From Cryomorphaceae bacterium (GTDB lineage: Bacteria > Bacteroidota > Bacteroidia > Flavobacteriales_D > SKUL01), in contig REDV01000089.1 of the NCBI GenBank assembly GCA_007695365.1, positions 1 through 62,086 on the forward strand: a stretch of 62,086 nt of DNA. Reading direction: 5' to 3'. Of this stretch, positions 41,566-50,071 are shown piece after piece. A program made the position numbers and the translations under genes. The stretch's first letter is position 1, and each line of letters starts with the position of its first letter. The notes under the pieces were generated by a model. That model made no database searches. It saw only the letters and a list, made by a program, of their open reading frames with translations, and was not told the DNA's origin.

Positions 41566-42778
41566 TATATCGGGTTGTAAAATCATTTCGGGAGAGGTAC
41601 AATTGCCTCCTTCCAAAAGCATTCTCAACCGGCTTCTGATCATTGCCGACCTTGCCGGTCAGGAGCTACCGCCCCAATCAAGTTCAGACTCCGGCGATTC
41701 GGTCCTTTTGCGCAACCTGCTGCAAAGAAAACCGGAGCAATATTATGCCGGAATGGCCGGCACGGTAGCGCGTTTTCTCACCGCCCGATTGGCCATTCTG
41801 CCTGGTGAGCATTTGCTTACCGCAGCCGACAGAATGCTGCTGCGCCCAATGGCCCCGCTCATTGATGTTCTGCAATCATTGGGTGCAGACATCACGTGCC
41901 TGGGTAACGAAGGGTTCCTGCCTTTGCGCATCGGTGGAGTGAACATGAAAGGCGGCAAGGCGAGCATCTCCGGTGAAATCAGCTCTCAGTTTATTTCGGC
42001 CTTGCTGATGGTGGCTCCCTATTTCAAGAACGGGCTTGAACTGGATGTACGGCCACCATTTCATTCAAAGCCCTACGCACTGATGACAGCGGCACTGATG
42101 CGCGAGGCAGGCGCAGAAGTAGAAATCACTAACAACCGATTTATCGTACCGCCCAAGCTATATCACTCCTTTCCCAGCTCGGTAGAGTCTGATTGGAGCT
42201 CTGCCGCGTTTTTTTACCAGTTGCTGGCAGTTGCGCGAACAGGCTCTCTTGTATTGCCCGGACTAAAAAAGAACAGCCTTCAGGGTGATGCCTTCGCTGC
42301 AACTTTTTATGGCCGGTTGGGAGTTGAGAGTAAGTTCACCGGCAAAGGAGTGCACATTCAATACAATCCGCACCAACAGCTTCCCGGGAAAATAGATATT
42401 GACTGCAGCGCTTTCCCCGATTTAGTGCAAAGTTTTGCCTGTGCTTGTGCGGCCTTAAAAATACCAGCCCGGTTTACAGGTATTTCAACTTTAAGGGATA
42501 AGGAAACCGACAGGCTGGGGGCCTTGTATCTCGAGCTTATGAAACTCGGAGTCTTGATGAGTTGGGATGAAAACAGATTGGAACTGATTTCATTCCGCAA
42601 GGCAAAGCCGGTTACTATTCGAACCTACGGCGACCACCGCATGGCTATGGCGTTTGCACCGCTGCACGTACTCTTTCCAAAGTTGAAAATCGAAAATCCT
42701 GCGGTTGTTGCTAAGTCTTTTCCCCATTACTGGGACGAACTCAAAGCCGTTTGTATAATGGATGGACCCATGGGGTGA
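41555..42778 (+). CDS. aroA: 3-phosphoshikimate 1-carboxyvinyltransferase (EPSP synthase)
   Basis: AroA joins shikimate 3-phosphate and phosphoenolpyruvate to EPSP, one step before chorismate, which PabB in this window uses. The 407-aa chain is slightly short (E. coli 427 aa) but has the key blocks PPSKSILNR, GTVARFLTARLA, SSQFISALLM, SDWSSAAFFY and YGDHRMAMAFAPL. The second active-site Lys/Arg region is present. It begins inside the last codons of aroB. The next gene has its own promoter (-7 box 42803-42810). Confidence 0.95.
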   Translation: MLPDISGCKIISGEVQLPPSKSILNRLLIIADLAGQELPPQSSSDSGDSVLLRNLLQRKPEQYYAGMAGTVARFLTARLAILPGEHLLTAADRMLLRPMAPLIDVLQSLGADITCLGNEGFLPLRIGGVNMKGGKASISGEISSQFISALLMVAPYFKNGLELDVRPPFHSKPYALMTAALMREAGAEVEITNNRFIVPPKLYHSFPSSVESDWSSAAFFYQLLAVARTGSLVLPGLKKNSLQGDAFAATFYGRLGVESKFTGKGVHIQYNPHQQLPGKIDIDCSAFPDLVQSFACACAALKIPARFTGISTLRDKETDRLGALYLELMKLGVLMSWDENRLELISFRKAKPVTIRTYGDHRMAMAFAPLHVLFPKLKIENPAVVAKSFPHYWDELKAVCIMDGPMG

Positions 42779-42802
42779 GAAATGGTTTCACCAATGGATT
42801 GT

Positions 42803-42810
42803 TATTTTTG
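42803..42810 (+). promoter_or_regulatory. -7 box (TATTTTTG) of the mini-T9SS / S74 gene pair
   Basis: Perfect TAnnTTTG match 27 nt before the ATG at 42838. It supports that start over the in-frame Met at 42751 inside aroA. Confidence 0.5.
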
Positions 42811-42837
42811 GAACGCACGAACATTAAAAACACAGCC

Positions 42838-43302
42838 ATGAGAAGTTTTCTTTTACTCTTTATGCTCCTGCCCACATGGGTGTTGGCGCAGCAATCGCCG
42901 GTAGCCGGCGGAGGTGATGCCGTTGGACCCGGTGGGAGCGTGTCGTTCTCGGTGGGTCAGGTGGCGTACAAACACTATCAGGGAACTGCCTCGGTGAATG
43001 AAGGTGTGCAGCAGGTGTATGAAATATCTCCTGTTACATCACTCCAAGAGGATGAAAATCTTTTTCAGCTCGTGGCTTATCCCAATCCCACAGCGGATGT
43101 GCTGTGGCTTGAGGTGCTGGGTGATGCTGAACTTGGCGAAACACACTATCAGATGGTGAGTGTATCGGGGCAGCACCTTGGCTCAGGTATGATTACCTCT
43201 AACCGAACCGAAATCAGTATGGCCCATGTGGCCCCCGGATCTTATGTGCTTCGCATCAGTGGAGCCAATAACCAATCATTTAGAATCATCAAAAACAGAT
43301 AA
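42838..43302 (+). CDS. Small exported protein with T9SS sorting domain
   Basis: The 154-aa protein consists of a signal peptide (LLLFMLLPTWVLAQQ), a short module of about 50 residues (GGSVSFSVGQVAYKHYQGTA … EGVQQVYEIS) and a T9SS type A sorting domain (about 75-154). The middle module, with its S-[VI]-G-Q-V and GVQQ-x-YEI pattern, recurs in Bacteroidota proteins that are encoded next to S74 tail-fibre-chaperone proteins, as here. The next gene starts 2 bp after the stop. It may be a surface anchor or base for the neighbouring fibre; that is inference from adjacency. Confidence 0.82.
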   Translation: MRSFLLLFMLLPTWVLAQQSPVAGGGDAVGPGGSVSFSVGQVAYKHYQGTASVNEGVQQVYEISPVTSLQEDENLFQLVAYPNPTADVLWLEVLGDAELGETHYQMVSVSGQHLGSGMITSNRTEISMAHVAPGSYVLRISGANNQSFRIIKNR

Positions 43303-43304
43303 GC

Positions 43305-44681
43305 ATGAAACGAATATTTTGGGCCTTTGCCTTCTTGTTGGCAGGGATGGAAGTTGTAGCGCAAGCGCCCCAGCGCATGAACTATCAGGCGGTGATTCGG
43401 GATCAGTCAGATATGCTGCTCACCAATACCCAGGTAGGCATACAGATCAGTATCATTGAGGAATCAACTTTTTTCCCGGTGTTTTTGGAACAACATACTG
43501 CCAATACAAACCAAAACGGATTGGTAACACTTGAAATCGGTGGGGGTAATATCCTCAGCGGCAGTTTGGAGTCCATTGATTGGGGTAATGGTGTGTATTC
43601 CATTCAGGTAGATACCGACCCAAATGGAGGTACGGATTACACCGTATCCGGAACGAGTAATCTTCTGAGTGTGCCCTATGCATTTTATGCAGCCAATGCG
43701 GGAGAAGGAGGGGGCCAAACTACTCTTAACGAAGCCTACAACGGAGGTGGAGCAGGCGAGGGTAGAATCATCATTGCCGACGCAGGCGCAGTTGAAATTG
43801 AGAATGCTGGAGGCAACACCACCGCCCTGAAAGTGAGCAGCAGCGTTGCCAATTCATTCGTTATCGATGCGTCGCAGCAAAATTCTGGTGTGGCTATTCG
43901 AGCTGAAAGCACCAACCCGGCCAATACGTTTGCCGCCGTGCAGGTAGAGACGAACAGCTCACTGGCGGATAATGCTGCCCTCACCGCTCAGAACGCAGGG
44001 GCCGGTTTCGCACTGGCAGGCCAGATACCGGTCGGTGCAACGGGAAATGCCGCTGTTCTCGGCTCTAACTTTCGAACAGATGGTGGCTCAGGCCTAAGAG
44101 GGGTTGGCTTCAATGGCACGGTGGGTATTGCCACGAATGCACAGGGTTTTGGCGTGTTCGGAGCCAATGAAAATCCCGCCTCGGGTGACAACCTTAGCAT
44201 CGGAACCTACGGTATTGGATTTAATGGAATTTTTGGGCAAACTACGGATGTAGTGCAAGGCTGGGCGGGCTATTTTACCGCAGATGTCGGCGTAGAAGGA
44301 ACCGGCTTTGCCCTGGGCGGATGGGTGAACGCCTCCGATTCCCGACTCAAAAGTGAGGTGCGCCAAATTAAGACTGCGCTCGATAAAATTACCGGGTTGC
44401 GGGGTACGCACTACACCATCACCACACCGGTTCGAACACCCGAAGGTGAGCTTGAACAGCGCACACGTCAGCAATACGGTGTCATCGCACAGGAACTGGA
44501 GGCCGTCTTCCCGGAGATGGTGAGTGAGCGGGCACTTTTCAGCAACGCAGGAGACGACAGTCATTACAAAACAGTAGACTATATCCAGCTTATTCCGGTG
44601 TTACTCGAGGCTGTTAAAGAACTGAACGCGGAGGTAAAAGAGCTGCGCAACCTGTTAAACGAGGTTAACAACAACGAATAG
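43305..44681 (+). CDS. Tail-fibre-like protein with C-terminal intramolecular chaperone (S74)
   Basis: The 458-aa product has a signal peptide (…LAGMEVVAQ), an N-terminal beta-rich domain (about 20-135), a Gly/Ala/Asn-rich repeat region (about 140-335) and a C-terminal endosialidase-type chaperone domain (about 340-458). The autoproteolytic site is readable: Ser344 and Lys349 in SDSRLK, with YGVIAQELEAVFPEM and VDYIQLIPVLLEAVKELN following, the last part a coiled coil. Such domains trimerise the fibre and then cut themselves off. No phage gene is nearby, so this is a cellular surface fibre rather than prophage. It lacks a sorting domain itself. Confidence 0.88.
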   Translation: MKRIFWAFAFLLAGMEVVAQAPQRMNYQAVIRDQSDMLLTNTQVGIQISIIEESTFFPVFLEQHTANTNQNGLVTLEIGGGNILSGSLESIDWGNGVYSIQVDTDPNGGTDYTVSGTSNLLSVPYAFYAANAGEGGGQTTLNEAYNGGGAGEGRIIIADAGAVEIENAGGNTTALKVSSSVANSFVIDASQQNSGVAIRAESTNPANTFAAVQVETNSSLADNAALTAQNAGAGFALAGQIPVGATGNAAVLGSNFRTDGGSGLRGVGFNGTVGIATNAQGFGVFGANENPASGDNLSIGTYGIGFNGIFGQTTDVVQGWAGYFTADVGVEGTGFALGGWVNASDSRLKSEVRQIKTALDKITGLRGTHYTITTPVRTPEGELEQRTRQQYGVIAQELEAVFPEMVSERALFSNAGDDSHYKTVDYIQLIPVLLEAVKELNAEVKELRNLLNEVNNNE

Positions 44682-44741
44682 AACAGCATTCAAAACCACA
44701 AACTTTGTACATTAGGGCGCCTTTTTAAAACGATAAAAGCC

Positions 44742-46514
44742 ATGCAGAACCCCACCCGACTTTTCGACTTTCCATACTACCAGATGGAAAAATTCCCGCT
44801 CAAACTGATGATGAAATCATTGGGCGACAGTACGGAAGAGTACTCCTCCCAGTCATTTATTGAGCAAATGAACAAAGCCAGTCGTGGGTTGCTCGCAAAA
44901 GGTGTGCAACCGAGTGACAAAATCGGTCTCATTTCGCACAACAACCGCTGTGAGTGGAATGTGATGGATCAGGGGATTCTGCAAATAGGGGCTATCGATG
45001 TGCCCATTTACCCCACAATGTCACCGGAGGATATTCAGTATATCCTCAATCATGCGGAGGTTAAACTTTGCTTTGTGTCCAACGAGGAGCTCTTCCATAA
45101 AGTGCAGAGCATTAAATCGCAGGTGCCTACATTAAAGGAGGTGTACACTTTCGAAAAAGTAAATGGCGCACCCAACTGGCATGATGTGTTGAATGCATCG
45201 GGCGATGTTGCCCAGGAAAAGGTTGACGAGATTGCTGCGGGCATTAAACCCGAAGAACTTGCCACTTTGATTTATACCTCCGGTACCACAGGGCTACCCA
45301 AGGGGGTTATGCTTTCGCACCATAATATATGTACCAATGCCATAGACAGCAGTGAGCGCGTGCCAACCTTGTACGCCGGAAAAAGCCGATGCCTCAGTTT
45401 TTTGCCCGTATGCCACATTTTTGAGCGCATGTTGCACTACATGTACATGTACAACGGGGTGTCCATTTACTTCGGCCAAAGTCTCGAAACGATTAAGGAA
45501 GATCTTCAGGCATCAAGACCGCACATGTTCACAGGAGTGCCTCGCCTTTTTGAGAAATTTTTCGACGGTATTGTGGCTAAGGGTGCCGCTGCCGGTGGCA
45601 TCAAATCCAAACTTTTTGCCTGGGCCGTGGCCACCGCGTTGCAGTGGGAGCCCGATGGAAAAAACGGAGGCTGGTACGAATTCAAAATCAACCTGGCGCG
45701 CAAACTTGTGTTTTCCAAGGTAAAAGAAGCTTTGGGGCTCACTGAAATTGCCGGTGTTGCATCCGGAAGCGCCGCCCTGCAGGCCAAACTTGCACGATTC
45801 TTTAATGGTGCCGGAATACCCTTGCTCGAAGGATATGGATTAACCGAAACCTCTCCCGTAATCTCGGTAAACACCATCAACCAACCCGGAATGATTAAAG
45901 TCGGCACGGTGGGAAAAATCATCAGCAACGTGAAAGTAAAGATTGCAGCCGACGGTGAAATCCTTTGTAGTGGGCCCAATGTGATGATGGGTTATTACAA
46001 AGACCCCGAGCGCACGGCCGACGTGCTGAAAGATGGGTGGTTCCATACCGGTGATATTGGTGAGCTCGACGGCGACGGATTCCTGAAAATCACCGACCGC
46101 AAAAAGGAAATTTTTAAAACCTCAGGCGGAAAGTATATCGCCCCGCAAATTGTTGAGAACGCCCTGAAAGAATCCATTTTCGTTGAGCAGTGTATTGTGG
46201 TGGGCGAAGGAAAGAATTTCCCCTCGGCGCTGATTGTGCCTTCGTTTGACGCTTTGCGAACCTGGTGCGAAAAGCACGGGATTTCCTATACATCCGACAA
46301 GGAAATGGTTCAAAACCAAAAGATCATTGATCGAGTTCAGAAAGATGTGGACAAAGCCAACGAGCGGTTTGGAAAATGGGAACAGGTGAAAAAGTTTACG
46401 CTCCTCCCTGAATTGTGGACCATTGAGGCCGATGAACTCACCCCAACGCTTAAGCTCAAACGCAAGCAGATTCACCAACGTTATGCATCGCAAATTGAAG
46501 CGTTGTACAGCTAG
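44742..46514 (+). CDS. fadD: Long-chain acyl-CoA ligase (AMP-forming)
   Basis: The 590-aa protein belongs to the long-chain acyl-CoA synthetase branch of the adenylate-forming family. Motifs: YTSGTTGLPKGVMLSH (ATP loop), LLEGYGLTETSPVISVN, GWFHTGDIGELDGDGFLKITDRKKE, KTSGGKYIAPQIVEN with the C-terminal lysine context. It activates free fatty acids for membrane lipid repair or degradation, likely at the inner membrane. It is flanked by unrelated genes. A weak -7-like element (AAACTTTG) precedes the gene by about 35 nt. Confidence 0.94.
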   Translation: MQNPTRLFDFPYYQMEKFPLKLMMKSLGDSTEEYSSQSFIEQMNKASRGLLAKGVQPSDKIGLISHNNRCEWNVMDQGILQIGAIDVPIYPTMSPEDIQYILNHAEVKLCFVSNEELFHKVQSIKSQVPTLKEVYTFEKVNGAPNWHDVLNASGDVAQEKVDEIAAGIKPEELATLIYTSGTTGLPKGVMLSHHNICTNAIDSSERVPTLYAGKSRCLSFLPVCHIFERMLHYMYMYNGVSIYFGQSLETIKEDLQASRPHMFTGVPRLFEKFFDGIVAKGAAAGGIKSKLFAWAVATALQWEPDGKNGGWYEFKINLARKLVFSKVKEALGLTEIAGVASGSAALQAKLARFFNGAGIPLLEGYGLTETSPVISVNTINQPGMIKVGTVGKIISNVKVKIAADGEILCSGPNVMMGYYKDPERTADVLKDGWFHTGDIGELDGDGFLKITDRKKEIFKTSGGKYIAPQIVENALKESIFVEQCIVVGEGKNFPSALIVPSFDALRTWCEKHGISYTSDKEMVQNQKIIDRVQKDVDKANERFGKWEQVKKFTLLPELWTIEADELTPTLKLKRKQIHQRYASQIEALYS

Positions 46515-46563
46515 TTGATAAAACCCCTTGGTCGTATCTTTAAGTCAATATTCAGGGAGTACA

Positions 46564-46577
46564 TCACGATTTCGTGA
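46564..46577. promoter_or_regulatory. 14-bp palindrome upstream of the lipoprotein gene at 46614
   Basis: TCACGATTTCGTGA is a perfect inverted repeat (6-bp arms, 2-bp spacer). It lies 9-22 bp upstream of a near-consensus -7 element (TTACTTTG, 46586-46593), where a -33 region would be, so it is placed for a transcription factor. No regulator gene is adjacent. Confidence 0.4.
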
Positions 46578-46613
46578 AATTGACGTTACTTTGTGGTTAC
46601 TGAAGAAACCATC

Positions 46614-47036
46614 ATGAAAATTATCATCCGTTTTAGTCTTGCTCTTTTATTGGTTGCAGGGGCAATGGTACCCTATGGATGCCAAAAAGCAGAAGGCGAA
46701 GGAGGACGAGCCTCAATAACTGGCAAAATCTATGTGAAGCAAATGCGCCCGGACGGAACAGTTAGGGCTGAGTTTTATGCTCCCGAAGAAAGGGTGTACA
46801 TCATCTACGGCGATACAACGAGAGTGTACGACGATGATATGCGGACTGATTTTGACGGACGGTTTCGTTTTCGTTGGTTGCGCGCCGGTACCTATACCAT
46901 TTATGCATTTTCGGAATGCTGGTTGGGAGAGTCCGGCTGCGTGCAAATTGGAGGGCAGTATCCCATTTTTCGTGAAGTGACCATCGACAGAAACGAGCAG
47001 GTAGAATTGGAAGACATCATTATTTTCGATTACTAA
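46614..47036 (+). CDS. Small lipoprotein with carboxypeptidase-regulatory-like (CnaB-type) domain
   Basis: From the ATG at 46614 the product is 140 aa, with a lipoprotein signal peptide (LALLLVAGAMVPYGC). The mature part fits the transthyretin/CnaB-like fold: it starts with SITGKIYVKQ and includes the typical DFDGRFRFRWLRAGTYTIYAF core, ending with VELEDIIIFDY. These domains are structural or binding modules at the cell surface, without catalysis. A GTG in frame at 46593 lies within the promoter-like element, so the inner ATG is preferred. Confidence 0.8.
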   Translation: MKIIIRFSLALLLVAGAMVPYGCQKAEGEGGRASITGKIYVKQMRPDGTVRAEFYAPEERVYIIYGDTTRVYDDDMRTDFDGRFRFRWLRAGTYTIYAFSECWLGESGCVQIGGQYPIFREVTIDRNEQVELEDIIIFDY

Positions 47037-47131
47037 AGTCAACCACTGCGGCAATTCAGGTGTTTTCAAAAGGTATTCAGGAAATTTAGAGACGAGGAAA
47101 GGGTCTCTCGCGACGTCATACAATAAGTAAC

Positions 47132-47809
47132 ATGGCAAAGAGGAAAAAGGGAAAGTGGTGGTATCCGGTGGTAGCCTTTCTGATGATTTTTGCGCTGGGC
47201 GTATGGATTGTATTCCCCATGGTGCAAAAAACACCCAAGCTGCGTATTTACAATCCGGCCGATATCAACCCCAAGCTGGTAGATGAGTCTCTTCAGCGGG
47301 TTACCCGCATGCACCGAACCCTTGATTTTGAACTGGTAAACCAACTGGGCGATACCATCACCCACCGCGATTTTGAAGGAAAGATTTACGTAGCAGATTT
47401 CTTCTTCACCACCTGTCCAACCATCTGTAAAGACATGAGCCGAAACTTTGCAGTGGTACAGGAAGCTTTTAAAGATAACCCCGACGTTCTGCTGCTAAGC
47501 CACTCGGTAACCCCTGATATTGACTCTGTAGCTGCACTTGCTGCCTACGGTGAGCGATACGGAGCCATTCCCGGAAAGTGGCACCTCACCACAGGTACCA
47601 AAAAGCATATCTATGAACTCGCCCGTAAGTCGTATTTCGCCTGTTTAGATGAAGGCGATGGCGGCGTGCAAGACTTCATTCACACCGAAAATTTTGTATT
47701 GGTTGACAAAGACAGACGCCTGCGCGGCTTCTACGACGGCACCTCTGATGTAGAAGTAAAACGCCTTATCAAAGAAATAGGCTACCTGCTCAAAGAGTAC
47801 GACAACTAA
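47132..47809 (+). CDS. Sco1/SenC family copper chaperone / thiol oxidoreductase
   Basis: The 225-aa protein has one N-terminal membrane anchor (about 9-29) and a thioredoxin-like domain with Cys95 and Cys99 (FTTCPTICKDMS) and His184 (FIHTENFVLVD), the three Cu ligands of Sco proteins at the normal spacing of about 90 residues. Sco proteins deliver copper to or reduce the CuA site of cytochrome c oxidase. No oxidase genes are in the window. The second gene downstream of it is not related; the LiaF-like gene has its own promoter-like element. Confidence 0.93.
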   Translation: MAKRKKGKWWYPVVAFLMIFALGVWIVFPMVQKTPKLRIYNPADINPKLVDESLQRVTRMHRTLDFELVNQLGDTITHRDFEGKIYVADFFFTTCPTICKDMSRNFAVVQEAFKDNPDVLLLSHSVTPDIDSVAALAAYGERYGAIPGKWHLTTGTKKHIYELARKSYFACLDEGDGGVQDFIHTENFVLVDKDRRLRGFYDGTSDVEVKRLIKEIGYLLKEYDN

Positions 47810-47878
47810 TTGCCTTTTACGAGATTGGTTGTAGTTCCGAAAAGCTTTTTACCTTCGCTTACACCAATACGTAATACT

Positions 47879-48403
47879 ATGGACTCAAAGCTATTTTGGG
47901 GTATTGTCATCATTTTTATAGGTGTTTCGCTCATTGTGAACTACCTGTTTAAGATTGATTTACCGGTTTTCAAAATTCTTTTTGCGCTGCTTATCATCTA
48001 CATCGGGGTAAAGATTCTGTTGGGTAGCTTCAATTTCAAGAGCAGCAGCTACGAGGATGACCGGTCGGGTGTTTTTACAAAGACAGAAATGACACCGGAG
48101 TCGCTGAGCAAGAAAGACGAATTCAGCATTGTGTTTGGCAACAGCAAAATTGATTTGCGCAATACGCAGTTTGAAAGTGGTACCAAGCTGGAGTTGAATG
48201 CCGTGTTCGGATCCATGGATGTGAAGCTTCCGCCCGACGTATTTGTCAGTTTGGAGGCAAGCAGTGTGTTTGGTTCGGTGCGTGGCGCCGAGCGCTCTAT
48301 TGACGGAATTGGAGAGCAGGAATCAGAGTGGGGCGATGCCTCCAAAGGGCGCCATCTGCGAATCAAAGCCAATGCAGTCTTTGGCAACGTGCATTTGCGC
48401 TGA
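47879..48403 (+). CDS. LiaF-like membrane protein (cell-envelope response family)
   Basis: From the ATG at 47879 the product is 174 aa. It has two hydrophobic helices (about 6-24 and 29-48) and a C-terminal beta-helix-like domain with repeats FSIVFGNSKIDLR, LNAVFGSMDVKLP, ASSVFGSVRGAE and ANAVFGNVHLR. This is the pattern of LiaF/YvqF-type cell-wall-active-antibiotic response proteins. The in-frame start 69 bp upstream is not preferred: TTG 47829 and TACCTTCG (47850-47857), 18 bp apart, look like a promoter and lie within it. No LiaRS-type two-component genes are adjacent, so its role here is open. Confidence 0.85.
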   Translation: MDSKLFWGIVIIFIGVSLIVNYLFKIDLPVFKILFALLIIYIGVKILLGSFNFKSSSYEDDRSGVFTKTEMTPESLSKKDEFSIVFGNSKIDLRNTQFESGTKLELNAVFGSMDVKLPPDVFVSLEASSVFGSVRGAERSIDGIGEQESEWGDASKGRHLRIKANAVFGNVHLR

Positions 48404-48440
48404 AGATTTTTGAAAAGAGGTTAAGGTTTCTCCGGTTAGA

Positions 48441-48473
48441 TTTGTTTTTATACCGGTTTCATGGCTATTTTTG
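48441..48473 (+). promoter_or_regulatory. Promoter of the tandem beta-propeller genes
   Basis: TTTG (48441-48444), 21 bp, and TATTTTTG (48466-48473) give a full -33/-7 pair. The ATG at 48491 is 17 nt after the -7 box. The earlier ATG 48461 lies inside this promoter and would be excluded. A second -7-like TAGATTTG at 48437-48444 overlaps the -33 element. Confidence 0.6.
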
Positions 48474-48490
48474 AGCAAAACACTGCTGCC

Positions 48491-50053
48491 ATGTCAGGAA
48501 AGCTCAGTTATTCATTTGTTTTGCTCTTGTGTTCAGCCTATGCGCTCGTTTCATTCGCTCAACCTTCCGCTACGCCGATGAAGACAGGAGATATTGCTGA
48601 ATCAGAGCTGTCTGTAAAATGGAATAAGTGTGATTTTGAAGGCATGGTGTCTGCTGCGTACTGGAATCCCAAACATCAGTTACTTCTTGTTGAAACGATT
48701 GATGAAATGACTAAAAAGGGTAACCCCATATCCGGCAGTTTGTGGGGGCAGAGGGTCACCGATGGTAAAAAATTATGGAGGGTTGAGTTCGAGCAGTCTG
48801 TTGATTCTTATCAGATTTATGATGACCACCTTCTCATAGAAGGAGAGAAGCTCACCGAATGGTGTGATATTCTTACCAGTGAGCCACTTTGGTTGAGCAA
48901 AACAAGGTTGCTTCATGTTGATCCGTCGAAGAACTATGCGGTGGGATTCAACAAAATCGCAGCCGGAAAAACCGGACAAAGAGCTTCCGCGTTGTCCCTT
49001 GATGACGGAAAACCCATTTGGAAAACTGGGGTTCCGTATGGCGAAGAATACCATGAAGTGCAGATTTATGGAGACAGCGTGATGTTCGTTTTGGCGCCGA
49101 ACGGATTGCACAGGGTTGGCTTTACGGAAGGAGATACCTGGCATTACAAACTTAAAACAAGCAAGGGTGATGGCGTGGCTGTTGGCGTAGCGGTGGGAAT
49201 GGGATTTGCCTTTGGCCTTCTCGGTGCCGCGTTCATATCTGCTACAGACTTCATGGTTAAAGGAAATTTGCAATCGAATATGGTAGTGAAAGGCGGCTTT
49301 ATTTATGTTGCAGATAAAAAGCACATTGTAAAACTGGGCCCAACCGGTGAGGCTGTTTGGAAACAGGACTTACCCAAGGAAATGGCCAGCCAGTCTATTG
49401 TCAACCTTCACAAAGGTGTGGTAACGGTTGTGAACACGAGCCTGGCATACGATAATTATGGCAACCCGAAAAGGTCAGGAACTCCCATGATTGCCGCTTT
49501 TGATGAGTATGATGGGGCGCAACGTTTTCTCAAACCTGTTGAATGCGGAGATGAAGCTATTCTCGATGTATTGATGGAAGGAAACACTTGTCGATTACTT
49601 ACCGGAACCGCTGTCATCCGCTATAATATGTCAAACGGATTATGGGCATACGAACGAAAGTTACCGGTAGAATATGTAAACAGACAAGCTTCTTTCGCTA
49701 GTGATGACCTGTTTGATTTTTCCGATAATCGTTTTTTTCCGGTGAACAGTCACCCCAGATTTTCGCACATGGTAAGATTAGATGATGGTCAGTTCCTGAT
49801 GCTGGACGAGGATGATGAACTGATTGATCGTGTGTCAGAGAATCAAAGCTGTACGAAATTAGACAGCTTCAATAATTATCATCTCCTTGCTGGTGGAGAG
49901 GTCATCTACCTTGCGGATGGCGATCTTCAGTTGATTACCACACTGCCCAAAGGCTTCAATGCGTTTTTTACTGAACATGGCTTTATGGTTGTCGCAGAGG
50001 ATGGAGTGTACGATATCCGGTGGGAGGAAAACCCATCACTTTTGGCTAATTAA
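48491..50053 (+). CDS. Exported PQQ-like beta-propeller protein with central glycine zipper, copy 1
   Basis: From ATG 48491 this protein is 520 aa, exactly the length of its downstream paralogue. It has a signal peptide (YSFVLLLCSAYALVSFAQ), WD/PQQ-type beta-propeller strands (DGKKLWRVEFEQ, DDGKPIWKTGVP, EAVWKQDLPKE) and, in the middle (228-248), a hydrophobic segment with Gly at 228, 232, 236, 238, 242 and 245, a glycine-zipper-like membrane or packing helix. It ends in VYDIRWEENPSLLAN. The in-frame ATG at 48461 is rejected because of the promoter and the signal peptide. I recognise no named family with this arrangement. It is one of a tandem pair, separated by 18 bp, and likely co-transcribed. 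Confidence 0.85.
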   Translation: MSGKLSYSFVLLLCSAYALVSFAQPSATPMKTGDIAESELSVKWNKCDFEGMVSAAYWNPKHQLLLVETIDEMTKKGNPISGSLWGQRVTDGKKLWRVEFEQSVDSYQIYDDHLLIEGEKLTEWCDILTSEPLWLSKTRLLHVDPSKNYAVGFNKIAAGKTGQRASALSLDDGKPIWKTGVPYGEEYHEVQIYGDSVMFVLAPNGLHRVGFTEGDTWHYKLKTSKGDGVAVGVAVGMGFAFGLLGAAFISATDFMVKGNLQSNMVVKGGFIYVADKKHIVKLGPTGEAVWKQDLPKEMASQSIVNLHKGVVTVVNTSLAYDNYGNPKRSGTPMIAAFDEYDGAQRFLKPVECGDEAILDVLMEGNTCRLLTGTAVIRYNMSNGLWAYERKLPVEYVNRQASFASDDLFDFSDNRFFPVNSHPRFSHMVRLDDGQFLMLDEDDELIDRVSENQSCTKLDSFNNYHLLAGGEVIYLADGDLQLITTLPKGFNAFFTEHGFMVVAEDGVYDIRWEENPSLLAN

Positions 50054-50071
50054 CATCAATACCATTGCACT

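Noticed and set aside
43305-44681. S74 tail-fibre protein as sign of a prophage
   Set aside because: No integrase, capsid, terminase, holin or attachment repeat is present, and the protein has a Sec signal peptide.
47132-47879. Long N-terminal extension of the LiaF-like protein to 47810
   Set aside because: The extra 23 residues overlap a promoter-like TTG-18-TACCTTCG and do not resemble the family; ATG 47879 begins directly before the first helix.
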